Source: Nitrospinota bacterium (GTDB lineage: Bacteria > Nitrospinota_A > UBA7883 > JADGGD01). From it: a stretch of DNA of 20,464 nt. This document shows, piece by piece, positions 1 to 6,805 of the stretch. The stretch covers positions 1 through 20,464 of the forward strand of contig JADGCD010000010.1 of the NCBI GenBank assembly GCA_015229165.1, read 5' to 3'. The notes under the pieces are model-generated. The model saw only the letters and a list, made by a program, of their open reading frames with translations. It ran no database searches and was not told the DNA's origin. The translations under genes were made by a program, and so were the position numbers. Within the stretch, counting starts at the first letter, position 1. Each line of letters starts with the position of its first letter.

Positions 1-300
1 GGCGTGGGGGGAGTTCTGGAAGACCGAGACCCCCAGCGCCATGGTCTTGACCGTCTGGTAGCCGAGGATCACCACCGCATGCGACATGGAGGAAATCTGG
101 CGCAGGTGGCCGTAGAAGGCGGAGTTGACCAGCCGGAGAATCACCGAGGAGATCGACTGGTCCCGGGAGATGACGGCGGCCAGATCCTGCGCGCTCGATT
201 CGGGATTCTCGATGACCTCGATGATCTTGAGGAGGCTGACCGGGAGGGTGGGGAGTTCGTCGATCTTCTGGATGAAGATCCGTTTTCTGCTCTGATCCAT
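1..300 (-). CDS. HDOD-domain protein, 5' part only (runs off the window)
   Basis: The first 100 residues are present and the gene continues beyond base 1. The protein starts MDQSRKRIFIQKIDELPTLP and continues with hallmarks of the HDOD domain: the LPTLP entry, a PESSAQDLAAVISRD segment near residues 33-47, and RLVNSAFYG near 56-64. A helix pattern ending ILGYQTVKTMALGVSVF follows. HDOD proteins are HD-phosphohydrolase relatives that mostly lack the metal-binding HD residues and act as regulatory or scaffold modules, often in motility, stress or c-di-GMP circuits. The ATG at 300 is chosen because the domain begins about ten residues later. A GGGG stretch lies some 9 bases upstream, a weak ribosome site. 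It lies downstream of the KdsC-like gene on the same strand with a 94-base gap. What follows the HDOD domain cannot be seen, so the full architecture is unknown. Confidence 0.85.
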   Translation of the reverse strand, partial: MDQSRKRIFIQKIDELPTLPVSLLKIIEVIENPESSAQDLAAVISRDQSISSVILRLVNSAFYGHLRQISSMSHAVVILGYQTVKTMALGVSVFQNSPHA

Positions 301-394
301 GACCGGTCGCATCCCCTGTGTTGTGAGCCCGCCCCACCGGCGGGAAGAAGTATCGTATCAGATGGAGTATTTGGATACAACGCCGCCCAAAATG

Positions 395-901
395 TTACGC
401 CCACCCTTTCGCGGCGAACAGCGCGTCGAGCGTCTCCCGCACGGCGCCTTTCCCCCCCGGCGCCCGGGTGACCCGGTGGGCCGCAGCCAGGGCGGTCGGA
501 TGGGCGTCGGCCACCGCCACCGCCAGGCCGGCCACCCGCATGGCGGGCAGGTCGATGAGGTCGTCCCCCATGAAGAGGGTCTCGGCCAGTGTGACCTCAA
601 GCTCCGCCGCCAGCCGGGTCAGGACCTCCCCCTTGTCATGGGGCCCCATGGCGATCCGGTCGATCCCCAGCTCCTCGCCCCGGCGCCGGGTGATCTCCGA
701 GGGACGCCCGGTGATGAAGGCGAAGAGAAGCCCCCTCTTTTTCCCCCGGGCGATGCCCAGACCGTCCTTGACGTCGAAGACTTTCAGCTCCACCCCGTCG
801 GCGGTGTAGATGATTCCCCCGTCGGTCAGGGTGCCGTCGACATCGAGGGCGACGAAACGGATCGCGGCCAGACGGCGGCGGTATTCTTCTTCGGTGAGCA
901 T
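395..901 (-). CDS. kdsC: KdsC-like HAD phosphatase (3-deoxy-D-manno-octulosonate 8-phosphate phosphatase)
   Basis: A 168-residue HAD-superfamily phosphatase of subclass C0. Motif I, DVDGTLTDG, lies at residues 20-28, with D20 as nucleophile and D22 as acid/base. Motif II, ITGRPS, is near 67, and motif III, GDDLIDLP, is near 112. The length and the FDVKDGLGI-like segment fit KdsC, which hydrolyses KDO 8-phosphate to KDO in lipopolysaccharide core synthesis in the cytosol. The ATG at 901 has a clear AGGAG five bases upstream; an in-frame ATG 69 bases further out has no such site and would add a tail foreign to the family. No kdsA, kdsD or lpt gene is seen beside it within the window, so the exact substrate is inferred from the family. 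Related phosphatases act on other nine- or eight-carbon sugar acids. Confidence 0.83.
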   Translation of the reverse strand: MLTEEEYRRRLAAIRFVALDVDGTLTDGGIIYTADGVELKVFDVKDGLGIARGKKRGLLFAFITGRPSEITRRRGEELGIDRIAMGPHDKGEVLTRLAAELEVTLAETLFMGDDLIDLPAMRVAGLAVAVADAHPTALAAAHRVTRAPGGKGAVRETLDALFAAKGWA

Positions 902-934
902 GGTTCTCCTGCGGATAACGGGGGGTGTGACGGC

Positions 935-940
935 ATTGTA
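935..940 (-). promoter_or_regulatory. Possible -10 element for the KdsC-like gene
   Basis: On the minus strand TACAAT (5 of 6 to consensus) sits 34 bases before the ATG. No good -35 is found 16-18 bases upstream, so this is only a candidate. Confidence 0.25.
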
Positions 941-985
941 CCCCATCAGACAAAGCGCATATATTCGCACCCGTGCGCCTTCTTC

Positions 986-1014
986 TTGTCAACGGGGGCG
1001 ATACGCCATAGAAT
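986..1014 (+). promoter_or_regulatory. Sigma-70-type promoter for the repeat protein and fabI
   Basis: TTGTCA (986-991) and TAGAAT (1009-1014) each match the consensus at five of six positions and are separated by exactly 17 bases. Transcription would begin near 1021, giving a leader of about 26 bases before the ATG at 1047. It is the only strong housekeeping-type promoter I see in the window and would drive the following gene and fabI. Confidence 0.72.
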
Positions 1015-1046
1015 CACATGATTTACGATCGCACGCCGAAGGAGCC

Positions 1047-1616
1047 ATGGCCGCAGCCGACCCGCTGGACACCAGCCTGCTGGAGCCGGACGAAGTCCGG
1101 TTCGCGAAGGTGCTGATGGGGAACAACCTCCTGACGCGGGAGGATTTCGCCCGGTTCCTGACCGAACGGCGCCGGTTCGACACCGACGGGAAGCGGTATC
1201 TGGGCGACCTGCTGGTCGACCGGGGGCTGATAAAAAGCGAGGACGTTGAGGCCTTCTTCCGGGAGAACAACCAGCGCTACCTGACCTTTCTGGACGACCT
1301 GACCGAGGCGGCATACCTGTCGCGCGCCCAGTTCCGGGAGGTGATGGAAGACGCCGAGTCGGCGGTGAACGTGGTCAACACGCTGGAGCGGCGCTCGATC
1401 ATGACCAAGGCCAACTTCATCCAGCTCTTTTCGAAACGGGTGAATGCGTTGCGGCTGGGGGACTGGCTCTTGACCCACCGGAAGATCGACAAGGCGACGC
1501 TGGAGAAAACCCTGAACCACCAGCGGGTTTACCGGCTGGAAGACTGGCTGGTCACCGAGGGGCTGATGGGCAAAGAGAAAGTAACCGCCATCCAGCGCAA
1601 GCTGGGGATGGCTTGA
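1047..1616 (+). CDS. Protein of six tandem ~28-residue helical repeats, function unknown
   Basis: A 189-residue soluble protein with no signal peptide or membrane segment. I do not recognise a named family. Nearly the whole chain is six copies of one two-helix unit at about 18-40, 51-75, 79-103, 107-130, 136-160 and 164-187. Examples are LGDLLVDRGLIKSEDVEAFF and LGDWLLTHRKIDKATLEKTL. The pattern (L-x-x-x-L-x-x-x-x-I/L-x-x-x-x-L/F-x-x-x-L) resembles the N-terminal modules of type II secretion or pilus ATPases such as the MshE N-terminal domain, where LGxxLVxxGLI units bind ligand or partners. No ATPase part is present. AAGGAG lies only two bases before the ATG, which is tight, but no better in-frame start exists. 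It is 26 bases from fabI, with which it probably shares a transcript. Confidence 0.75.
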   Translation: MAAADPLDTSLLEPDEVRFAKVLMGNNLLTREDFARFLTERRRFDTDGKRYLGDLLVDRGLIKSEDVEAFFRENNQRYLTFLDDLTEAAYLSRAQFREVMEDAESAVNVVNTLERRSIMTKANFIQLFSKRVNALRLGDWLLTHRKIDKATLEKTLNHQRVYRLEDWLVTEGLMGKEKVTAIQRKLGMA

Positions 1617-1642
1617 AAGTGTTCCGAGGAGAAGACTGAAGC

Positions 1643-2410
1643 ATGGGAATCATGGAGGGGAAAAAGGGGCTGATCGTCGGCGTGGCCAACGAGCGCAGCA
1701 TCGCCTGGGGAATCGCCCAGGCCGTCGCCCGCGAAGGGGGGGAGATCGGCTACACCTACGCCGGTGAAATACTCGAAAAGCGGGTTCGCCCCCTGGCCGA
1801 ACAGACCGGCTCCACCTTCGTCCACCAGATGGACGTCACCAGCGAAGAGGAGATGGATCACGCGTTCGGGCTGGCCAAGGAGCATTTCGGGACGCTCGAT
1901 TTTCTGGTGCACGCCGTGGCCTTCTCCGACAAGAACGAGCTGAAGGGGCGCTACGCCGACACCAGCAAGAAGAACTTCCTGAACACCATGGACGTGTCGG
2001 TCTACTCCTTCACCAGCATGGCGCGCCGCGCCGCCGACCTGATGCCCGACGGCGGCGCCATGGTGACGCTGACCTACTACGGCGCCCAGAAGGTCATCAC
2101 CAACTACAACGTCATGGGGGTGGCCAAGGCGGCGCTGGAGGCGTCGGTGAAGTATCTGGCCGTCGATCTGGGGCCGCAGAATATCCGGGTGAACGCGCTG
2201 TCGGCCGGGCCGATCAAGACGCTCGCCTCCGCCGGGATCGCCGACTTCAAGGAGTTGCTGGGGCAGGGGGTAAGCCGGGCGCCGCTGAAACGCAACGTCA
2301 CCCTCGAAGAGATCGGGCAGGCGGGACTGTATCTGGTCTCGGACATGTCGACCGCCGTCACCGGCGAATGCCTCTTCGTCGACTGCGGCTACCAGGCCAC
2401 CGGCTGCTGA
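1643..2410 (+). CDS. fabI: Enoyl-[acyl-carrier-protein] reductase (NADH), FabI type
   Basis: A full-length 255-residue FabI. It opens with MGIMEGKKGLIVGVANERSI, the family's glycine-rich cofactor-binding start (GxxxxxSIAxG). The catalytic set is at Tyr145/146, Tyr155 and Lys162, in the Y-x6-K arrangement of NYNVMGVAKAA. The segment ALSAGPIKTLAS near 185-196 is the substrate-binding loop, and the end (FVDCGYQATGC) resembles other FabI tails. It performs the last, NADH-dependent step of each fatty-acid elongation cycle in the cytosol and is the triclosan target in many bacteria. AGGAG lies about 11 bases before the ATG; the start matches family N-termini exactly. It is second in the unit begun by the repeat protein and is closed by an intrinsic terminator 20 bases past its stop. 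Confidence 0.97.
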   Translation: MGIMEGKKGLIVGVANERSIAWGIAQAVAREGGEIGYTYAGEILEKRVRPLAEQTGSTFVHQMDVTSEEEMDHAFGLAKEHFGTLDFLVHAVAFSDKNELKGRYADTSKKNFLNTMDVSVYSFTSMARRAADLMPDGGAMVTLTYYGAQKVITNYNVMGVAKAALEASVKYLAVDLGPQNIRVNALSAGPIKTLASAGIADFKELLGQGVSRAPLKRNVTLEEIGQAGLYLVSDMSTAVTGECLFVDCGYQATGC

Positions 2411-2430
2411 CCGGCGCAGCGCGAAACGCG

Positions 2431-2464
2431 AACCGGGGGGGCCATCGGCCTCCCCGGTTTTTTT
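2431..2464 (+). terminator. Rho-independent terminator after fabI
   Basis: A GC-rich stem AACCGGGG / CCCCGGTT encloses a smaller GGCC-ATC-GGCC helix. It is followed at once by a run of T's (TTTTTTT to 2464). It starts 20 bases after the fabI stop and should end the repeat-protein/fabI transcript. Confidence 0.9.
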
Positions 2465-2510
2465 GTCCCCTTTAATACCGGGTTGCCTTATTTAACGATT
2501 TGGCCAAAAT

Positions 2511-2557
2511 CTTAAATAGTGAGTCGCACAATTTAAGTTTTCGCCCAGAAACTTAAA
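2511..2557 (+). repeat. Alternating inverted repeats in the HNH gene leader
   Basis: CTTAAAT (2511-2517) pairs with ATTTAAG (2531-2537). The latter overlaps TTTAAGTTT (2532-2540), which pairs perfectly with AAACTTAAA (2549-2557) over nine bases around an eight-base loop. The middle copy can pair with either side, so the two hairpins exclude each other. The three CTTAAA/TTTAAG cores are 20-21 bases apart, two turns of the helix. They end about 20 bases before the HNH start codon. They could be a regulatory RNA switch, an operator for a dimeric protein or the gene's own cleavage target. Confidence 0.6.
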
Positions 2558-2577
2558 AAGCCCCCTTTGAGGTGACC

Positions 2578-3492
2578 ATGGAAAAATTTGAGTTCCGTCG
2601 GCTTGCGGATACTTCCGACGAATCTCTTTGTGCTGAGTTGCGTCGAGTTGCAAATGCGCTTGCTGGAAAGCCAATATCGAAAAAGACGTTTGATGAGATC
2701 GCCAATGTTTCTAGCTCAACCGTCGCTAAAAGATTTGGTGGTTGGAAGGCTGCTCTGGAGCGTGCGGAGCTTGGAGCTCAATACAGTGGTCCCGAAGTGT
2801 CACGCAAGGTCAAAGACCAACTCGGCAAAGGCATGTCGAAGGACCAATTAATATTGGAGTTGCGTCGTGTTGCGCAACAAAGGGGTAATGAGAGCTTTTC
2901 GGTACAGGAGTTTAATGAACGGGCACGTTGCAGTGCCGACACATTGCGAACTCGATTTGGCTTCTGGAAGAAAGCCTTAGCGGCGGCAGGTTTGGCCGAG
3001 CTGAGCCATGGAAAACGATATACCGACGAAGAGTGCTTTGAAAATCTCCTGACGGTTTGGACCCATTACGGGCGCCCTCCTAAGTATCAAGAAATGAGGA
3101 TGCCACCGTCAACGGTTGGACCAAAAGCCTACATTGTGAGGTGGGGAACTTGGAATAAGGCGCTGTACGCATTTTATCAAACTGTAACCGATAGCGGTGA
3201 ATATGAGGCTGACCAAACCCCAGAAATATCTGCGCCGATATCACCAGAGACTAAACGTAAGACACGAGTTCAAGAATCCGACCGTCGGGACATCAAGCTC
3301 GGATTGAGGTATAAGGTGCTCAAGCGCGATTCATTCAAGTGCGCTTTGTGCGGAAGAAGCCCTGCGACCACTCCCGGATTGGAATTGCATGTCGACCATG
3401 TCACTCCCTTTTCGAAGGGAGGAAAGACCGTTGAGAGCAACTTGCAAGCGGCCTGTTCTGATTGCAACCTCGGCAAAGGCGATCGAGTGTGA
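2578..3492 (+). CDS. HNH endonuclease with homing-endonuclease-associated repeats
   Basis: A 304-residue protein. Three repeats of the homing-endonuclease-associated type (LRRVA...S..T...RFG.W..AL) occupy about 18-65, 92-140 and 152-200; they are thought to be small DNA-binding units. A linker leads to a C-terminal HNH nuclease: CALC at 255-258, LHVDH at 270-274 (His271, Asp273, His274), Asn288, and CSDC at 293-296. The four cysteines should hold a structural zinc and the histidines a catalytic metal. ATG 2578 is preferred to an in-frame GTG six bases earlier because GAGGTGA lies just upstream. Base use differs from its neighbours: bases 2821-2880 are 48% GC against 65% in, for example, 4981-5040. 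No methylase or intron is beside it. Whether it homes, restricts foreign DNA or is a passenger cannot be decided here. Confidence 0.87.
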   Translation: MEKFEFRRLADTSDESLCAELRRVANALAGKPISKKTFDEIANVSSSTVAKRFGGWKAALERAELGAQYSGPEVSRKVKDQLGKGMSKDQLILELRRVAQQRGNESFSVQEFNERARCSADTLRTRFGFWKKALAAAGLAELSHGKRYTDEECFENLLTVWTHYGRPPKYQEMRMPPSTVGPKAYIVRWGTWNKALYAFYQTVTDSGEYEADQTPEISAPISPETKRKTRVQESDRRDIKLGLRYKVLKRDSFKCALCGRSPATTPGLELHVDHVTPFSKGGKTVESNLQAACSDCNLGKGDRV

Positions 3493-3507
3493 TTGCTACA
3501 CCACTCG

Positions 3508-6500
3508 CTACTTCGTCGTCGCCACGCTGACGGCAGTCGACTTCTCGCTGGCGAGGCCCGACCGGTCGACGGCGACGATCTGGAACGTGTAGGAGGTTCC
3601 GGCGGAGAGTTTCTGCGCCATGTAGCTCGTCCCCCGGGCTTCTCCGAGTTTCTTGGCGAAAAAGCCGCCGCTCCATACCTCGTAATGGCTGATGTCCCCC
3701 TCCGGGTTCGGGCTCCAGGTGAGGGTCACCAGATCGGCGCCCGACGGCGTCCCGGTGAGCCCCGTCGGCGCCGTGGGGGCCGGTTTGGTGCTCCCCTGGG
3801 CCACCGCCGACTCGGCCCCGATCAGCCCGTCGGCGTCGACCGCCTGCACCGTATAAAAATAGCTCCAGCCGCTTTTCAGGTTTCCATCGATGAACCGGGT
3901 TTCGGTCACGCCGCTGGCCACCAGCGCAAAGCCGCCGTCGGCCCGTTCCGATCGGAAGACCCGATAACCGGTGATGTCTTTTTCGGCGTTCTTGCTCCAG
4001 GTCAGGGTCACCTGTTTGGGTTCCCCCCCGCTCGCCGCAAGGGCGGTCGGCGCCGTCGGGGTCGGCTTGGTCATCACCGACACCGGTTTTCCGCCGGTGC
4101 TGGGAACGTCCACCGAGTTGAACGAGCGGATCTGGTAGTAGTAGACCGTCCCGTCGCCCAGCCGCTCTGTCCAGGAGCCGGTGTCGGTGTAGGAGGTGGC
4201 CAGCGGATCCCGGATTTTCTTGATCTCGGTCAGGTTCTCGGGGTCGGTCCCCCGGTAGACGACGTAGCCGACGGTCTCCGGGTCGGGGGAGGGAATCCAG
4301 GCCAGCGCCGCCTGTTTCACCTGCCCTGCCACCGCCGTCAGCCCACCCGGCGGGGCGGGGGGGCCAAGGGTGACGCCGGTCACCGGTTCGGAGAAGTCCG
4401 ACTCCACCCCCCCTGCGTTGACCGAGGTCAGCCGGTAGTAGTAGGCCACCCCGTCGCCGGTCCGCTCGCCGCTCTTGTCGCTGTCGGTGAATTCGGTCTC
4501 ACCCCGGTCACGAATCTCTTTCAGGAGGGCGAAGGTCCCCTCCGGCGCGTCGTTCCGGTAGACCCGGTAGCTCTGGATCGTCGGATCGGGCGCCAGATCC
4601 CAGGTCAGCGACACCGACCGGACCCCCATCGACACCACCGCAAGACCGGTGGGGGGGGCGGGGCGTCCCATGGTGGAGGCCGACACCGGCTCCGTCGGGT
4701 TTCCGTATTTCCCCTCGTCGTTGAAGCTGACCACCTTGTACCAGTAGGTCGTCCCGTCGGCCAGGGAATGCCCTTTCGGGCTGTCGGCCTCATCGGTGAA
4801 GCTGGTGGACCCGGCGTAGCCGTTCCGGCCGATCTCGGTGTATTCCCCGTCGGCCTTGTCGGCCCGGAGGATCTGGTACCCGGCGGTCTCCCGGTCGTCG
4901 CTTTTGCTCCACGACAGGGGGATCTTTCGCATCTGCCCCGGCGCTGCGGTCAGGCCGGTGGGAGGGTTGGGGCCCCCCTTGGCCACCACATAGCCGACTT
5001 TGGAGAGCTCCGACTCCACCCGGTCGTCGTTGATCGCCCGGACCTGATAGTAGTATTTGCGCCCGTCCTCCAGCCGTTTTCGGTAGGTCCCCTCGTCCAC
5101 CGTCTCGGTCCGTTCCCGTCCCCGCACCCGGTCGAACTCTTCGAAGGGGCCGTCGGGGGAGTCGGAGCGGTAGACGATGTAGCCTTCCACCTCCGGCTCG
5201 GGGCTCATGGCCCAGGTCACGGTGTTCTCCCGGAACTTCACCGAGACCCCCCCCACCCGGACCGGCGGGCCGGGGCGGTAGCGGATCAGGTTTCCCTTCT
5301 CCACCGGGAACTTCCGGTCCTCGCTGATGATCTGGGCGCGGGAGGAGGCGGGGCCGGGGACCGTGACCCGGATGCGCCCGGTCAACCGCTGGTTCACGGC
5401 CAGCACCGTGCCGGTCTCCGGGTCGGTCACCTGGTCGGCGGCGGAGAAGACGGTGAAGATCTGTCCCTTGGTCACCCCCTTCATGGCGCCGACGTTGACG
5501 ACCACCTCTTTCGTCGGATCGCCGTCCTTGTCCAGCGTCCGGTCGATGATGTAGCCGTCCTTTACCGGCGAGACCTTCAGGACCGACACCGGATTGGGGG
5601 CGTCGGGACGCCCCACGTACTGGATGTTCCCGGCCTGGTCCGCCGCTTCGAGGTAATAGAGAATCTTCTCGGCCTCGAGGAAGAGGGCCGGCATGACCGT
5701 CAGGTAGTCCCCCGCGCCGGTCTCGTCCTGCATGGCCTCCACGATGTAGTTGGCGTCCCCTTCCCGTTTGTAGCCGATCCGGACCTGGGCCAGCCCCTTG
5801 TTGTCCTTCACCTGCGCCCGGATAATCATGGTGGAGGCGTCGGAGGTGGCCAGGAGCGGGGTGTGGAAGATGTGGGGGGGCTCCTTGTCCAGCTCCGCCA
5901 CCCGCAGCAGGTGGGGATGGTCGGCGTCGCCGTCGTTGGTGACGTTTCCCGCCACATCGGTGACGGCCAGATAGTATTCGATGCCGACGGGGGTCACTTC
6001 GGTACGGGGAATGACCCCCTCGTAGACCCCCGCCTCCACCTGCTCCATGGGAGTTTCGGCGAACGACGTCCCCCCGGCTACCCGCCACGAAAGGAGGGCG
6101 CCCGCCACGCCGTGGTTGTCGGTGGCGGAGGCCCGGATCCGGGCGGAACGCCCCTCGATCGCCTCCAACGGCGGGGCATGCTCCACCACCGGCGCCACAT
6201 CGTCGGCCGTCACCAGCTCCAGATGGAACACCCCCCGCTCCGAGGGGCGCCCCACCAGCGTCCGCTCCTCCCGCCGGTACCCTTCCTTTTCGATGACGAT
6301 CGGATGGGGGCCGACCAGCAGGTCGTCAATCACCACCGGCGTCAGGCCGACCGGCTTGCCGTCGATGCTGATCTTCGCGTCCGACGGGGTGGTCTGGATC
6401 GACACCGACCCGACCGACCGGGCGCGGACGGCGTTGTAGAGATGGATCACCTGCGGCGGGAATGTTTTCGGCGAAAGCTTCCGGGAGGGGGCCAGCTCCA

Positions 6501-6759
6501 CCGCCGAGCGGAAGGCGCTCTCCGCGCCGTTGGTGTCCCCCTGCGCCACCTTCACCATTCCGAGAGTGGTGAAGGCCCGAAGTTTCTGCTCCGGGTCGGT
6601 GGCGTCGGCGGTCGCTCCGGCAAGGATGCGGGCCGCCTCGTCGAACTGCCCCTCGTAGTAAAGCTTCTCCCCTTCCTTCAGGGCCGGGCCGACGTCGGCG
6701 GCCCGGGCGACCGTGGCGAGCAGGAGCAGGGGGAGCGTCAGGAGCGATAGAAGGCGCAT
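3508..6759 (-). CDS. Secreted multi-domain protein: TPR, PEGA, Ig-like, FlgT-C-like and six fibronectin III modules
   Basis: A 1083-residue protein with a signal peptide (MRLLSLLTLPLLLLATVARA, cut likely after residue 20). In order: a TPR-like pair (25-90), a PEGA domain (117-183) and two Ig-like modules (about 189-288 and 292-398). A beta-rich domain (415-496, VNVGAMKGVTKGQIFTVF) then resembles the C-terminal part of FlgT and related envelope proteins. Six fibronectin type III domains run from about 499 to the end. No C-terminal anchor is visible, so it is probably periplasmic or exported. AAGGATGA lies just before the ATG. It begins 46 bases after the PEGA kinase gene and is likely co-transcribed with it. 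Its 3' end is only 15 bases from the convergent HNH gene and no terminator fits there. The molecular role is unknown; a scaffold or ligand-binding partner of the kinase is inference. Confidence 0.88.
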   Translation of the reverse strand: MRLLSLLTLPLLLLATVARAADVGPALKEGEKLYYEGQFDEAARILAGATADATDPEQKLRAFTTLGMVKVAQGDTNGAESAFRSAVELAPSRKLSPKTFPPQVIHLYNAVRARSVGSVSIQTTPSDAKISIDGKPVGLTPVVIDDLLVGPHPIVIEKEGYRREERTLVGRPSERGVFHLELVTADDVAPVVEHAPPLEAIEGRSARIRASATDNHGVAGALLSWRVAGGTSFAETPMEQVEAGVYEGVIPRTEVTPVGIEYYLAVTDVAGNVTNDGDADHPHLLRVAELDKEPPHIFHTPLLATSDASTMIIRAQVKDNKGLAQVRIGYKREGDANYIVEAMQDETGAGDYLTVMPALFLEAEKILYYLEAADQAGNIQYVGRPDAPNPVSVLKVSPVKDGYIIDRTLDKDGDPTKEVVVNVGAMKGVTKGQIFTVFSAADQVTDPETGTVLAVNQRLTGRIRVTVPGPASSRAQIISEDRKFPVEKGNLIRYRPGPPVRVGGVSVKFRENTVTWAMSPEPEVEGYIVYRSDSPDGPFEEFDRVRGRERTETVDEGTYRKRLEDGRKYYYQVRAINDDRVESELSKVGYVVAKGGPNPPTGLTAAPGQMRKIPLSWSKSDDRETAGYQILRADKADGEYTEIGRNGYAGSTSFTDEADSPKGHSLADGTTYWYKVVSFNDEGKYGNPTEPVSASTMGRPAPPTGLAVVSMGVRSVSLTWDLAPDPTIQSYRVYRNDAPEGTFALLKEIRDRGETEFTDSDKSGERTGDGVAYYYRLTSVNAGGVESDFSEPVTGVTLGPPAPPGGLTAVAGQVKQAALAWIPSPDPETVGYVVYRGTDPENLTEIKKIRDPLATSYTDTGSWTERLGDGTVYYYQIRSFNSVDVPSTGGKPVSVMTKPTPTAPTALAASGGEPKQVTLTWSKNAEKDITGYRVFRSERADGGFALVASGVTETRFIDGNLKSGWSYFYTVQAVDADGLIGAESAVAQGSTKPAPTAPTGLTGTPSGADLVTLTWSPNPEGDISHYEVWSGGFFAKKLGEARGTSYMAQKLSAGTSYTFQIVAVDRSGLASEKSTAVSVATTK

Positions 6760-6805
6760 GCCGTCATCCTTGTGGCCGACGGCGGGCAGGGCCGACGGGG
6801 AGGGG

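Noticed and set aside
330..346. CCCGCC / GGCGGG hairpin between the KdsC-like and HDOD genes
   Set aside because: Six-base stem with no T run on either strand; not supportable as a terminator.
2483..2517. Possible sigma-70 promoter for the HNH gene (TTGCCT or TTTAAC with TTAAAT)
   Set aside because: Spacers of 15 or 23 bases and poor hexamers; the AT-rich stretch gives chance matches.
3493..6750. A 1085-codon open frame on the plus strand opposite the FnIII protein
   Set aside because: Its translation is rich in Gly, Arg, His and Pro with no domain, as expected for a GC-rich shadow. The minus-strand frame has a signal peptide and clear FnIII modules.
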